Shown: positions 9,701 to 18,534, counted from the first letter of the stretch. The stretch is 64,000 bases of DNA from Flavobacteriales bacterium UBA7612 (GCA_002484335.1 DLJQ01000012.1:1-64000), one strand, 5' to 3'. Notes: generated by a model from the sequence alone, not told the origin. Numbers and translations are program-made.

Positions 9701-10080
9701 TCAACAATCATTTTGAAATAAGATTTAGAAGAAGTAATTTCATTGCTTGTTTCTCCTTCTGGGATTGGCATTTCGCCTTCGAAACTAATATAACGAGTGA
9801 TTCCTCCTCCAATAAAAATAAACAAAAAAGCCAAGTGAAAAACTAATAAAGGTAATTTTTCCTTTGACCATAATTTATATCGTTTTATGTTCATTAGAAA
9901 CAAAACGATTAACCAAACCATCAAAACCTCAAACCACTTCGCTTCATAAATTACAGCTTTAGCAGTAGCTGTATCATAATCATTCTCAATAAAAGTGGCA
10001 TACCCCATCGATATTGCATAAATAAATAACAATACTGTCATGGTTCTGGTAGAAAATAAATATTTTTCTATTTTACTCAT
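6796..10080 (-). CDS. ccsBA: Cytochrome c synthase, ResB-CcsA fusion (system II)
   Basis: This 1094-aa membrane protein attaches haem to apocytochromes c on the periplasmic side. The N-terminal third is ResB/CcsB-like: helices near 12-30, 45-62 and 75-95, a large periplasmic domain, then a helix near 450. After a further hydrophobic segment around 490-505 and a second soluble region, the CcsA part occupies roughly 790-1094 with about eight helices. It carries the haem-binding tryptophan-rich motif WGRYWSWDPKETWAF at about 990-1004. Conserved periplasmic histidines are visible, for example in GHAPW and YYLSGLHSY. Single-chain CcsBA is common in Bacteroidota and epsilonproteobacteria. It is monocistronic, with a -7 box just upstream and its own terminator. 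Confidence 0.92.
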   Translation of the reverse strand: MSKIEKYLFSTRTMTVLLFIYAISMGYATFIENDYDTATAKAVIYEAKWFEVLMVWLIVLFLMNIKRYKLWSKEKLPLLVFHLAFLFIFIGGGITRYISFEGEMPIPEGETSNEITSSKSYFKMIVDDGTQRLAYDNHQYNMTYFDRKDSTNSLLYRQFEGEYQFKNKLIKLRTFDYIPHALDTVVRKANGINVLELVSVGQGGRNTIFIRNGEIKSINGTLVAYNRPMDGTIQITGEGENLTIKSPFEGEYVQMAGQKVGQITDMQKLQEGAGKVEFNVPTQLKLRSLYTINGAQFVIPNPAFKGEILYRQGSKFKETEKRLPGAIKAEVIVGDKRDTVTIVGGKGQTNYTADVTIDGMNISLGYGSKMVKIPFSLRLDDFVLDRYPGSSNPSSFESNITVIDEGKEQKHHIYMNNVMDYKGYRFFQSSYFPTENGTILSVNQDWWGTNITYLGYFMLFVGMFVSLFWKGTRFMQLNSLLKGLHTKKLNVLIPLFLLSSLVFSQNPTTTDGNKSTHQKIETNTSTDKAHSSEHLGAFSTKMADGDELAKNVKIPDEHAEKFGHLLIQDIEGRIKPVNTQSLEILRKVYKKDNFHGLSSDKWFISLQLDPAYWVNAPMIKIGTKGGDQLQKMTSANEDGYTSLMNLIDPKTTRFKLDKAYNEAFSKKPSERSKFDEEVIAVTERFNILDQTAKGYQLKIIPVQNDPSERWTSWIYQTQNNPVEIDTLALGMVSVYFNMVSKGLENGNWTPADNAVDYISKYQQKWGKNVVPSPTKVEVEVLYNKFNVFFYVMICYAMIGGILMILSFIQLFSESKILHTIINICLGLILIIFLIQAAGLGIRWYLTGHAPWSNGYEAIVFISWVSVLAGMLLYKNRNAFIPTTGAMVAVIMMGFAHGGSMLDPQITPLVPVLKSYWLIVHVAIIVSSYGFFGLGAILAVFSLIIMLIKPNKKIEISLKEMTYVSEMSLTIGIYLLTVGTFLGGMWANESWGRYWSWDPKETWAFVSVIIYAVVLHMRLVPGLRGKFAFNVAALWAVWSVIMTYFGVNYYLSGLHSYAAGDPVPIPFWVPATAVGMFILSFAAWYFQNKVYKVKN

Positions 10081-10097
10081 TACTTAAAATTGAGCTA

Positions 10098-10105
10098 CAA
10101 AAATA
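10098..10105 (-). promoter_or_regulatory. -7 box for ccsBA
   Basis: The minus strand reads TATTTTTG here, an exact TAnnTTTG match, 17 bases upstream of the start codon. No clear -33 TTG is seen at the usual distance. Confidence 0.4.
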
Positions 10106-10193
10106 GTCGAGTTTATCTGAATAGCATTAAAATTTAATTGATTTTTATTATAAATAACAAGTTAATAGAATGTTAAATTCAATTTTATCAATA

Positions 10194-10333
10194 TAGTCTA
10201 ATAATGATATGCAACTTATATAGACTAAAGATTATTTTAAATTTAATCTTATTTAAAATAAATGTAAATTTTATATAAAATTTTACATAATATATAAATG
10301 CAAAGATTTCAAATATTTATAAATTGTAGACTA
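10194..10333. promoter_or_regulatory. Three TAGACTA motifs upstream of the OYE gene
   Basis: TAGTCTA at 10194-10200 and TAGACTA at 10221-10227 are inverted copies of each other. A third copy, TAGACTA, lies at 10327-10333, 22 bases before the start codon. The rest of the 274-base gap is plain AT-rich sequence. The motif may be an operator for a redox- or xenobiotic-responsive regulator, but such 7-mers can also recur by chance in AT-rich DNA. Confidence 0.25.
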
Positions 10334-10354
10334 ATATTTTAACAAAAATAAGCA

Positions 10355-11434
10355 ATGAGTAAATTATTCGAATCAATAAAAATAAATGAATCAATTATTT
10401 TAAAAAATAAAATTATAATGTCACCTATGTGTCAATATTCTGCAGAAGATGGTTTTCCAAATGATTGGCACTTTCAACATTATGTTTCTCGTGCTGTAGG
10501 AGGTGTTTCTGCTATTATACAAGAAGCAACTGCTATAGTTCCTGAAGGAAGAATATCTTATGGGGATTTAGGGATTTGGAAAGATGAACAAGTTGAACAT
10601 TATAAAAATTTAACTTCACAAATAAAAAAATATAATTGCATTCCTGGTATACAATTGGCACATGCAGGAAGAAAAGCAAGTGTAGAAAAACCTTGGGAAG
10701 GAAATAAACAATTAAGTCCAAATGATAAAAATGGCTGGCAAACTGTTTCAAGTTCAACTATTCCATTTCATGAAAATGATCATAAACCAATTTCTTTATC
10801 ATTAAACGAAATAAAAGACTTAATTAAAAATTGGGGAAAAGCAACTGAAAGAGCCATAAAATCTGGCTTTGAAATTTTAGAAATTCATGGAGCTCATGGT
10901 TATTTAGTTCATCAATTTTTATCTCCATTAATCAATGAAAGAACAGATGAATATGGTGGAAGTTTTGAAAATAGAATTCGTTTGTTATTAGAAATAATTG
11001 ATGAAATGAAGAAATATATTTCAACACAGTCTATTTGGGTACGACTTTCTGCAACTGATTGGGTTGAAAATGGATGGAATTTAGAAGAAACGATTAAATT
11101 ATGTAAAATATTAAAAGATAACAATGTTGATGTAGTTGATATTTCATCTGGAGGAGGTGTAAGTGAACAAAAAATTGAAGTTAAAAAAAATTATCAAGTT
11201 CCGTTTGCTAAGGAAGTTAAAAACAATGTTGATATAATTACTGGAACAGTAGGTTTAATCTTTGAAGCAGAACAAGCTGAAGAGATATTGCAAAATAATG
11301 AAGCAGATTTAATCTTTTTAGCTAGAGAATTACTTCGTCACCCTTATTTCGCTTTAGATGCTGCTAAAAAATTAGGTGAAGATATTAACTGGCCACCACA
11401 ATATGACAGAGCTAAAAATAATCATTATGCTTAA
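10355..11434 (+). CDS. NADH:flavin oxidoreductase, Old Yellow Enzyme family (YqjM/NamA-like)
   Basis: This 359-aa FMN-dependent TIM-barrel ene-reductase is probably cytosolic. The N-terminal SPMCQYSAEDG segment carries the Cys and Tyr (about residues 26 and 28) that mark the YqjM or thermophilic-like class of OYEs. HAGRKAS and EIHGAHGYLVHQFLSP contribute flavin and substrate contacts, including the active-site histidine region. C-terminal arginines are in RELLRHPYF. Members reduce activated C=C bonds in enones, quinones or nitro compounds and are often linked to detoxification. The physiological substrate is unknown. It is a single gene ending in a bidirectional terminator shared with the convergent VIT gene. 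Inverted TAGACTA motifs precede it. Confidence 0.88.
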   Translation: MSKLFESIKINESIILKNKIIMSPMCQYSAEDGFPNDWHFQHYVSRAVGGVSAIIQEATAIVPEGRISYGDLGIWKDEQVEHYKNLTSQIKKYNCIPGIQLAHAGRKASVEKPWEGNKQLSPNDKNGWQTVSSSTIPFHENDHKPISLSLNEIKDLIKNWGKATERAIKSGFEILEIHGAHGYLVHQFLSPLINERTDEYGGSFENRIRLLLEIIDEMKKYISTQSIWVRLSATDWVENGWNLEETIKLCKILKDNNVDVVDISSGGGVSEQKIEVKKNYQVPFAKEVKNNVDIITGTVGLIFEAEQAEEILQNNEADLIFLARELLRHPYFALDAAKKLGEDINWPPQYDRAKNNHYA

Positions 11435-11440
11435 GTAAGT

Positions 11441-11483
11441 AAAATAAATAGGTTAATTATAAAAATCTAACCTATTTATTTTA
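11441..11483. terminator. Bidirectional terminator between OYE and VIT genes
   Basis: AAAATAAATAGGTTA at 11441-11455 pairs with its exact complement ending at 11483, with a 13-base loop. T runs in both directions serve the convergent genes that end at 11434 and 11484. Confidence 0.7.
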
Positions 11484-12179
11484 TTAGTTAACATTAACAC
11501 CAAATAAATGTCCAATTAATGCTGTTATTCCCATTGCGATAGTTCCCCAAAAACAAATTCTAATCATCGCTTTCCAAATACTAGCACCTCCTGTTTTAGC
11601 AGAAATTGCGCCTAAAATCATTAAAAATATAATAGAAAATGAATATTGCCAATAAACCATATTACTTACTGGAGCAATAACAGATATTATCAGTGGTAAA
11701 GAAGCTCCTGCTAAAAATGAAAAAAACGAAGAAATAGATGCTTGAAAAGGTTTTGCTGTAGTTATCTCATTAATCCCTAATTCATCTTTTGCATGTGCTT
11801 CCAAGGCGTTATGTTCTGAAAGTTCTATTGCAACCTGAAGTGCTGTTTGTTTGCTAACACCTCTTTTTACATATATCTTAGCAAGTTCCTGTAATTCAAA
11901 TTCAGGCATTTCTTCTAACTCTTTTTTTTCTCTCTCTAAATCAGCATTTTCAGTATCTGCTTGAGAACTAACTGAAACATATTCTCCTGCTGCCATTGAC
12001 ATTGCGCCTGCAATAGTCCCAGCTAATGCCGTAAGGACTATAGAATGTCTATCTGAACTTGCCGCTGCAACACCAATTACAATACTAGTAGTTGATAAAA
12101 GCCCATCATTAGCTCCTAAGACGGCTGCTCTAAGCCAACCAATCCTATTAACATAATGTTTTTCTAAATGATGTTTCAT
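11484..12179 (-). CDS. VIT1/CCC1-family Fe2+/Mn2+ transporter
   Basis: This 231-aa inner-membrane protein has about five hydrophobic segments. The first carries the family signature GANDGLLSTTSIVIGVAAAS and the second AGAMSMAAGEYVSVSSQAD. Between helices 2 and 3 lies the acidic cytoplasmic metal-binding region of this family, with several Glu residues in ERLKKELEEMPE-like and ELAKIYVKRGVS segments. VIT/CCC1 proteins move ferrous iron or manganese out of the cytoplasm. The next gene is a siderophore receptor on the opposite strand, so both sides of iron balance sit together, though they are divergent and not one operon. Confidence 0.9.
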   Translation of the reverse strand: MKHHLEKHYVNRIGWLRAAVLGANDGLLSTTSIVIGVAAASSDRHSIVLTALAGTIAGAMSMAAGEYVSVSSQADTENADLEREKKELEEMPEFELQELAKIYVKRGVSKQTALQVAIELSEHNALEAHAKDELGINEITTAKPFQASISSFFSFLAGASLPLIISVIAPVSNMVYWQYSFSIIFLMILGAISAKTGGASIWKAMIRICFWGTIAMGITALIGHLFGVNVN

Positions 12180-12309
12180 TCTATAAATTTAGATTTTTTT
12201 TAATAAAAAATAGTAGTTTATTTATTTTAAAGTTAATTAAATCATAACAATAATAGTTTAATAGTTAAAATTTATATAATTTATTATTTTTATTTATTCT
12301 AATTTAATT

Positions 12310-12317
12310 TAAATTTG
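12310..12317 (+). promoter_or_regulatory. -7 box for the siderophore receptor gene
   Basis: TAAATTTG matches TAnnTTTG, 32 bases before the start codon at 12349. The expected -33 region is only T-rich, with no TTG. No Fur-type inverted repeat could be made out by eye. Confidence 0.35.
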
Positions 12318-12348
12318 TCGCCTAAAATTTACTAATTACTTATTTATC

Positions 12349-14589
12349 ATGAAAAACAAAAAAAATTTGGTGAAATTATCTTTACCACTCCTCTTTTTAG
12401 GTGCAAATAATATTGTACAAGCACAAAATGTAGAAAAAAAAGACACAATTGAGACTCTAGAAACAATTGAAATTACAGGTAGAAAAGAAAAAGGATATAA
12501 AAATACAAGTAGTTTTAGTGGTACAAAAACAAATACAAATTTAATGGATATACCACAATCCATTAATTATGTAACAAAAGAAACTCTTGAAGATCAGGTT
12601 GCTTTTAAAACAAGTGATGCCATAAAAAATATAAGCGGTGTCAATCAAAGTTCATATAATAACAATGATTTTGTTTTAAGAGGATTTAGAGCAAATAATA
12701 CATTAATTAATGGGCAAAGAATATCTACAAGAGGTTGGGCTCAAAACTTAACACCTTATGTAGAAAGAATAGAAGTAATAAAAGGTCCTGCTTCTGCATT
12801 ATTTGCAAATACAGATCCTGGAGGAACAATAAATACAATTACAAAAAAACCTTTAAAAGAAAAACGAAATGCTGTTAATTTCTCTACAGGAAGTTTTAAT
12901 ACAAATCGATTAACAGGAGATTTTACAGGTCCTATCAATGAAAAAAAAACATTATTATATCGACTTAATTTAGCTTACCAAAACACAAAAACGTTTCGTA
13001 TTCTTCAGGATCAAAAAGCATTAGTTATTGCTCCTTCATTCTCATTTATACCAAATGAAAAAACAAGTGTAAATTTTGATTTCGTCTATCAGAACACAGA
13101 TGGAAGATTAGATCGTGGACAACCAATATTTGGAGGAACAAAAGGTTCTGACATATATTCTGTTCCTACATCTTTTGCTATTGGTAAAAAAAATGATTAC
13201 CAAAAAGAAACAAGTATTTTTACAACTATTGCATTACAACATAAATTTACTGAACATATAACTTTTAACGCATCTTATCTACGATCTATGTATGATGAAG
13301 ATTTATTAGAACATCGCACTTCCAATAGTTTTGCTGTTGATGTAGATGGAAATCAAATCCCAACATTGATGGGAATGCAAACTATAAAAAGAATTAGACA
13401 AAATTATATTGATAATTTCTCTGGTTATTTTACCTTCGATTATAAAACTGGAGAATTTGAACATAAAACTCTCGTTGGTTATGATCATATACAAGAAACT
13501 TTTCCTAAAGGTAATTCAACCTACAATGCTTCTGGTTTTCTTTCTGCAGATGGAAAAAGTGTTATTGCTAAATATGACCCAAAACATCCAGAAAAATATA
13601 TGATAAAAGATGGAATGCCTGTACCTAATGTTCCTTATTTTGATTTAGAAAATCCTGATTATTCTATTTCTGATATTTCTAATTATATAAATAAAAGTCA
13701 GGAAGAAACCCCTTCAAAATACTACTTAAACGGAGTATACTTACAACATCAAATTTCTTGGAGAAAATGGAAAGCTCTTTTAGGAATAAGACAAGAATAT
13801 TACACTGATGTACAAAATTATACTAAAAACAATGAAAGAAACATACAACAGCATGCATTTACTCCTAGAATTGGTTTAGTATTCGAACCATCTACAAACA
13901 CAAGTTTGTATGCTACATATAACCAAGGTTATCAACCACAAAGTGCCGGAACGATCGGAAGTCCTGAAATTTATGGAGGTCCCTTTGATCCTTTAAAAAG
14001 TAAAATGTTTGAAGTTGGAGCTAAATTTGAATTTTTTCATAAAAGACTTTCGCTTACTACATCTACTTATTACATCGAACAAAATAATATTTTAATTAAT
14101 GCATCTGATCCAAATAATCCTGATCTTTTAAGACAAGTTGGTCAGCAACAATCAAAAGGTTTTGAATTTGATATCAATGGTCATATTACAAATAATTTGA
14201 GTATTACTGCTGCTTTTTCTTTAAATGAAACAAAGGTAACAGAAAGTGATAATCCTGATGAAATAGGAAGAATTGTACCAAATGCTCCTAAAAGTCAAGG
14301 AAATATTTGGGTAAAATATAATTTCAGAAAAACTTCTTTCTTAAATGGGATTGGTTTAGCTGGAGGAATGAATTATGCTACTAAACGTCATACAAATGAG
14401 TTAACGCTTGATTTACCTGGATATACAGTAAGTAATGCTGCTATATTTTATCAGTTCGATCATTTCCGAATGGCACTTAACGTAAATAATGTATTCGACA
14501 AAACATATTGGGTTGGTGGATACAATTATGCCAGATTATTCCCTGGAGCTCCTAGAAACTTTATGGTTTCTGTAGGATATAGTTTCTAA
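12349..14589 (+). CDS. TonB-dependent siderophore receptor
   Basis: This 746-aa outer-membrane gated porin imports a ferric siderophore with TonB energy. A signal peptide (about residues 1-25, ending at VQAQ) is followed by the likely TonB-box area (TIETLETIEITGRK). The plug domain (about 60-180) shows IPQSINYVTKE, a LRGFRANNTLINGQR loop and VIKGPASALFANTDPGG. The remainder is a 22-strand barrel, ending in the family-typical LFPGAPRNFMVSVGYSF with the terminal aromatic. The plug and C-terminal pattern belong to the FhuA/FptA-type siderophore receptor group rather than SusC. The nearby VIT transporter supports an iron role. No biosynthesis or esterase gene is adjacent, so the ligand is unknown and may be taken from other organisms. 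Confidence 0.92.
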   Translation: MKNKKNLVKLSLPLLFLGANNIVQAQNVEKKDTIETLETIEITGRKEKGYKNTSSFSGTKTNTNLMDIPQSINYVTKETLEDQVAFKTSDAIKNISGVNQSSYNNNDFVLRGFRANNTLINGQRISTRGWAQNLTPYVERIEVIKGPASALFANTDPGGTINTITKKPLKEKRNAVNFSTGSFNTNRLTGDFTGPINEKKTLLYRLNLAYQNTKTFRILQDQKALVIAPSFSFIPNEKTSVNFDFVYQNTDGRLDRGQPIFGGTKGSDIYSVPTSFAIGKKNDYQKETSIFTTIALQHKFTEHITFNASYLRSMYDEDLLEHRTSNSFAVDVDGNQIPTLMGMQTIKRIRQNYIDNFSGYFTFDYKTGEFEHKTLVGYDHIQETFPKGNSTYNASGFLSADGKSVIAKYDPKHPEKYMIKDGMPVPNVPYFDLENPDYSISDISNYINKSQEETPSKYYLNGVYLQHQISWRKWKALLGIRQEYYTDVQNYTKNNERNIQQHAFTPRIGLVFEPSTNTSLYATYNQGYQPQSAGTIGSPEIYGGPFDPLKSKMFEVGAKFEFFHKRLSLTTSTYYIEQNNILINASDPNNPDLLRQVGQQQSKGFEFDINGHITNNLSITAAFSLNETKVTESDNPDEIGRIVPNAPKSQGNIWVKYNFRKTSFLNGIGLAGGMNYATKRHTNELTLDLPGYTVSNAAIFYQFDHFRMALNVNNVFDKTYWVGGYNYARLFPGAPRNFMVSVGYSF

Positions 14590-14600
14590 AAATAATCATA

Positions 14601-14632
14601 AAAAAGAGAGCTTTTTATCGCTCTCTTTTTTT
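14601..14632. terminator. Bidirectional terminator between receptor gene and priA
   Basis: AAAAAGAGAGC pairs with GCTCTCTTTTT around an eight-base loop and is followed by more T. It lies between the convergent stops at 14589 and 14641. Confidence 0.85.
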
Positions 14633-14640
14633 TATAACCA

Positions 14641-17100
14641 TTATACTGGATCCACATCAATATCTATTCTTACAGAGCGAAATGCAGCTATTGTATGTAA
14701 CTGATTAATTTTAGCAAGAATTAAATCTTTTATTTTTTGTGGTGATTGTGTTGGTCTTATTTTTATTAAAACATCTGTGATATACAAATTATTTATTCTA
14801 CCTATCGATGGAGATTCTGGACCTAATAAACAACGAGAATCAAAGCTAGACTTTAATAAAATAACCAATTGTTCAGCTGTTTTATCTAAACGTTCTTTAC
14901 TCTTATGTTTAAAACGCAATTTTATTAATCTTGCAAAAGGTGGATATAAAAATTCTTTGCGTTCATATAAAATATCTTTCATCGTTGGAGCATAACTATA
15001 TGTTGTAACATTTTGTAGTATCTGATGCTCTGGTTGAAAAGATTGTATCAATACTTTGCCTTGTTCTTGTCTTCGTCCAGCACGTCCAGCAACTTGAGTT
15101 AATAATTGAAAAGCTTTTTCATGTGCACGAAAATCAGGGAAATTAAGTAAAGAATCTGCACGAATAACTCCAACAAAATCTACATTATCAAAATCAAAAC
15201 CCTTTGTGATCATCTGTGTACCAATCAAAATATCAATTTCTTTGTTTTGAAAATCTTCAATTAATTTTTCATAAGCAAATTTTCCCCTCATTGCATCCAC
15301 ATCCATACGTTTAACTCTTGCTTCAGGAAAAATATTTTGTATTTGCTGTTCTATTTGCTCGGTTCCAATTCCTTTTGTATTTAATTCATGAGAACCACAG
15401 CTAGGACAACGCATAGGTTTTGCTTGAGCATAACCACAATAATGACATTTTAGTTGATTAGAAAATTTATGATAAGTTAAACTTACATCACAATTAGGAC
15501 ATTCTGGTGTATGTCCACATGTATTACATTCCATAATCGGAGCATATCCTCTCCTATTCTGAAATAATATTACTTGTTTTTTATGATTTAATTGTTCAAA
15601 AATTTCATCACGGAGAATGTTAGAAATATCTTCTGTTATTTCTTTTTGCTTTTGTGCTTTTTTTAAATCAATTAAATTAATTTCTGGTAATTTAATTTGT
15701 CCATAACGTTCATTTAATACAACATAACCATATTTTTTCTGAGTTGCATTGTAATAACTTTCTGCTGAAGGTGTTGCCGAGCCTAAAAGAACTTTAGCAT
15801 TCATCATTCCACCTAACAGCATAGACATATCTCTCGCATGGAAAAATGGTTTCGTATCCATTTGTTTATAAGAAGATTCATGTTCTTCATCAACGATAAT
15901 CATTCCTAAATTATCGAAAGGTAAAAAAAGTGCAGAACGAGGACCTATAATAATATCAAAATCACCAATTAATGTTTTTTGCCATAATTCAACTCTTTCA
16001 TTTTGATTGAATTTAGAATGATAAACACCAACTTTATCTCCAAAATTCTTTTTGATACGATGAACTATTTGTGTTGTTACAGAGATTTCTGGTAATAAAT
16101 AAAGAATTTTATTTCCTTTAGCAATTACTTGTTGCATTAATTTTAGATAAATTTCTGTTTTTCCACTTGATGTTACTCCATGCAATAACACCGTAGATTT
16201 ATCTTTGAATTGCTCTTTTATTTGATGAAAAGCTTCTTCTTGTTTTAACGTTAATTCTGATACATTTTCTGTTTCCTCAATTCCATTATCAACTCGAGAA
16301 GTTTGATTCTGATAAATTTCTACAGCTCCTTTTTCTGCTAAAGATTTTATTACTGCATTTGTTGCTCCTTGTTTCACAAAATCGGCAACTTTTAAAGGTT
16401 TATCTTGTAATTGAGTTTCTAGAGTAATTAACTGTAGTAAAGCTTCTCTTTGTTTTGGAGCTTTTGCTAACTGATTTAAAACCTCCATAAACTGATGTTC
16501 ATTTCCTTTTAAATCTGAATGTAAACGGACATAATTATCAATTTTTGGTGTATATTTTTCGTTTAATTTTTCATCTAAACATATAATTCCCTTATCTATT
16601 AAAAGTTTTAAAGTTGGAATTGCTGATTTTTCATCAACAATAAGCGCAGCTTCTTCTACAGAAATTATTTCTCTTAATTTTAATGCTTCAAAAACTAGAA
16701 ATTCGTAATCATTTAACTCTTCAATTGTATCGTAATTTGGATTAATTAATCGAACAAACGTTTGAGATTCTAATTTTAAAGCAGAAGGAAATGCATTTCT
16801 AAACACATCTCCCAAAGAACACATATAATAATTAGCAATCCATTCCCAGAATTTTATTTGTGTTACAGTAACTAAAGGCTCATTATCTAAAAAAGCATGA
16901 ATTCCTTTTGTTTTATATAATTCTGGAGCATTCTCATGAATAGAATGTACAATTCCTGTATATAATTTTTGAGTTCCAAATGGAACAGATACACGTTGAC
17001 CTATTTTTATTTGCTGTAAATCTTTTTCGGTTAAATGATATGTAAACGTTCCATCTAAAGAAAGAGGTAAAATAATTTCAGCAAAAAAAGATGTTTTCAT
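14641..17100 (-). CDS. priA: Primosomal protein N', replication restart helicase PriA
   Basis: This 819-aa 3'-to-5' DNA helicase reloads the replisome at stalled forks. The N-terminal 3'-end-binding domain is followed by a winged-helix segment and the helicase core. Walker A is GVTSSGKT at 308-315 and the Walker B/DEAD-like motif is VDEEHESSY. The zinc module near 530-570 has eight cysteines in CNTCGHTPECPNC and CHYCGYAQAKPMRCPSC. Helicase motifs IGTQMITKGFDFDNV and QVAGRAGRRQEQGKV follow. All domains are complete. It stands alone between two terminators and is core housekeeping. The gene start is supported by an N-terminal sequence typical of the family (FAEIILPLSLDGTFTYHL). Confidence 0.96.
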   Translation of the reverse strand: MKTSFFAEIILPLSLDGTFTYHLTEKDLQQIKIGQRVSVPFGTQKLYTGIVHSIHENAPELYKTKGIHAFLDNEPLVTVTQIKFWEWIANYYMCSLGDVFRNAFPSALKLESQTFVRLINPNYDTIEELNDYEFLVFEALKLREIISVEEAALIVDEKSAIPTLKLLIDKGIICLDEKLNEKYTPKIDNYVRLHSDLKGNEHQFMEVLNQLAKAPKQREALLQLITLETQLQDKPLKVADFVKQGATNAVIKSLAEKGAVEIYQNQTSRVDNGIEETENVSELTLKQEEAFHQIKEQFKDKSTVLLHGVTSSGKTEIYLKLMQQVIAKGNKILYLLPEISVTTQIVHRIKKNFGDKVGVYHSKFNQNERVELWQKTLIGDFDIIIGPRSALFLPFDNLGMIIVDEEHESSYKQMDTKPFFHARDMSMLLGGMMNAKVLLGSATPSAESYYNATQKKYGYVVLNERYGQIKLPEINLIDLKKAQKQKEITEDISNILRDEIFEQLNHKKQVILFQNRRGYAPIMECNTCGHTPECPNCDVSLTYHKFSNQLKCHYCGYAQAKPMRCPSCGSHELNTKGIGTEQIEQQIQNIFPEARVKRMDVDAMRGKFAYEKLIEDFQNKEIDILIGTQMITKGFDFDNVDFVGVIRADSLLNFPDFRAHEKAFQLLTQVAGRAGRRQEQGKVLIQSFQPEHQILQNVTTYSYAPTMKDILYERKEFLYPPFARLIKLRFKHKSKERLDKTAEQLVILLKSSFDSRCLLGPESPSIGRINNLYITDVLIKIRPTQSPQKIKDLILAKINQLHTIAAFRSVRIDIDVDPV

Positions 17101-17162
17101 TCTATTTGGATTGAAAGGGCAAGTTAGTAAAAGGGTTGATTGTTTTCAAACAATTCATTCTA

Positions 17163-17196
17163 CAAATTTATATCATCAACAAAAAAACCACTCAAA
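17163..17196 (-). promoter_or_regulatory. Probable priA promoter
   Basis: The minus strand has TAAATTTG at 17163-17170 as a -7 box, about 62 bases before the priA start. A TTTG at 17193-17196 lies 22 bases upstream, slightly farther than usual. That element would fall inside the terminator stem of the upstream proline dehydrogenase gene. Confidence 0.35.
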
Positions 17197-17207
17197 TTGA
17201 GTGGTTT
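17185..17207 (-). terminator. Terminator of the proline dehydrogenase gene
   Basis: AAACCACTCAA and TTGAGTGGTTT form an 11-bp stem with a one-base loop, followed by a T run on the minus strand. It lies 23 bases past the stop at 17230. Confidence 0.85.
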
Positions 17208-17229
17208 ATATTTAAAAAATTTAAAATTT

Positions 17230-18402
17230 TTATTTTGATTTTTTACGGCGTTCTAATTCTTTTTCTATGAGAGATAATTCGCGACCTGTTTGTCCTGCGA
17301 CAGAAGTATTTTCTTGTGCTCTACGAATAAGGTATGGCATAACTTCTTTTATAGGTCCATATGGTAAATATTTAGCAATATTATAACCTAAATGCGCAAT
17401 ATTAAAAGAAATATTATCACTCATTCCAAATAATTGACCAAACCAATAATTAGGATTATTTTTCTCTATTCCGTTCTCTTCCATTAGTTTGATTAATAAT
17501 TCGCAACTTTCTTCGTTGTGAGAACCTGCAAATAATCCGAAACGTTCTTTGTGTTGAACAATAAATTCTAAAGCTAGATTATAATCTCTATCAGATGCTT
17601 CTTTATCTGGTTGAATTGGAGATGGATAATTTTCTGCCTCGGCACGAGCTCTTTCTTTTTCCATGTAGGCTCCACGAACAATTTTATAACCTAAATAATA
17701 ACCTTCTTTTTCTGCTTTTGCAAAAATCTCCTTTAAATACGCTAAACGATCATGGCGATACATTTGTAATGTATTCCAAACAAGCGCACGATTTTTATTG
17801 AATTTAACCATCATTTCATCAGTTAAATCATCTGCAGAATCTTGCATCCAAGTTTCTTCTGCATCAATCATGATGTTTACATCTAAATCGTAACCTTTTT
17901 GACAAACTGCTTCAAAACGTTGTCGAGTATTTTCCCATGCCTTTTTTTCATCTTCTGTAAGTTCTTGTTTTTTACCTACTTTTTCGAATAATTCTATTCT
18001 ACCGAAAGCGGTTGGTTTAAAAACTACAAAAGGAATTGATGGATTTTCTTTAGCTAAATCAACTAGATGTAACATAACATCACGCACTTCATCAAATTGA
18101 CTTTCTTCTGTCAATCCTTCGATTGAGTAGTCCAAAATAGAACTTACATGATATTTATACAGTTTGTTTGCAACAATAACGCCTTGTTCTGCTGTTTCTC
18201 CTCCTACAAATTGTTTATAAATTGTTTCTCGGATTAATGGCTTAACAAATGGTAAATCGACAGCAATTGGGAACTTAAAAAAGTGTGTTCCAAATTTAGT
18301 TAAAGAAGGACTACCTATTAACTTGTAAAGGTAGTAAGCTTTTTTTAAATCTTTATCAGATTTAGATTCAAAAGCGAACTGAGTATTGTCGAATAAGGAC
18401 AT
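17230..18402 (-). CDS. Proline dehydrogenase (FAD-dependent)
   Basis: This 390-aa monofunctional enzyme oxidises proline to pyrroline-5-carboxylate and passes electrons to the quinone pool. The TIM-barrel PRODH domain fills most of the chain. Conserved pieces are VFKPTAFGR, DVNIMIDAEETWMQ, KIVRGAYMEKER, QLFGMSDNISFN and, near the C-terminus, the substrate-binding YLIRRAQENTSVAGQ with its arginine pair. It lacks the aldehyde dehydrogenase half of PutA, as usual in Flavobacteriia. A separate P5C dehydrogenase must therefore be encoded elsewhere, since the aldehyde dehydrogenase at 738-2138 does not look like one. The proline symporter gene at 41714-43213 is the logical partner but is 23 kb away. 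The gene is monocistronic. Confidence 0.93.
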   Translation of the reverse strand: MSLFDNTQFAFESKSDKDLKKAYYLYKLIGSPSLTKFGTHFFKFPIAVDLPFVKPLIRETIYKQFVGGETAEQGVIVANKLYKYHVSSILDYSIEGLTEESQFDEVRDVMLHLVDLAKENPSIPFVVFKPTAFGRIELFEKVGKKQELTEDEKKAWENTRQRFEAVCQKGYDLDVNIMIDAEETWMQDSADDLTDEMMVKFNKNRALVWNTLQMYRHDRLAYLKEIFAKAEKEGYYLGYKIVRGAYMEKERARAEAENYPSPIQPDKEASDRDYNLALEFIVQHKERFGLFAGSHNEESCELLIKLMEENGIEKNNPNYWFGQLFGMSDNISFNIAHLGYNIAKYLPYGPIKEVMPYLIRRAQENTSVAGQTGRELSLIEKELERRKKSK

Positions 18403-18438
18403 TTAAGCTAACTAATATTAAATTATTTCAAAACTGTA

Positions 18439-18469
18439 CAAATTTAAACTTAAAACTGAATTAAACTAA
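18439..18469 (-). promoter_or_regulatory. Probable promoter of the proline dehydrogenase gene
   Basis: TAAATTTG on the minus strand at 18439-18446 is a -7 box 36 bases before the start codon. TTAG (one mismatch to TTTG) lies 19 bases upstream at 18466-18469. Confidence 0.4.
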
Positions 18470-18470
18470 A

Positions 18471-18497
18471 AAACCTACAAGAAATTCTTGTAGGTTT
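18471..18497 (-). terminator. rpmE2 terminator
   Basis: AAACCTACAAGAA and its complement make a 13-bp stem with a single-base loop, followed by T residues on the minus strand. It ends the rpmE2 transcript whose stop is at 18535. Confidence 0.85.
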
Positions 18498-18534
18498 TAA
18501 AAATATTTTATGTGTAATTATTAAATTGTAATAA

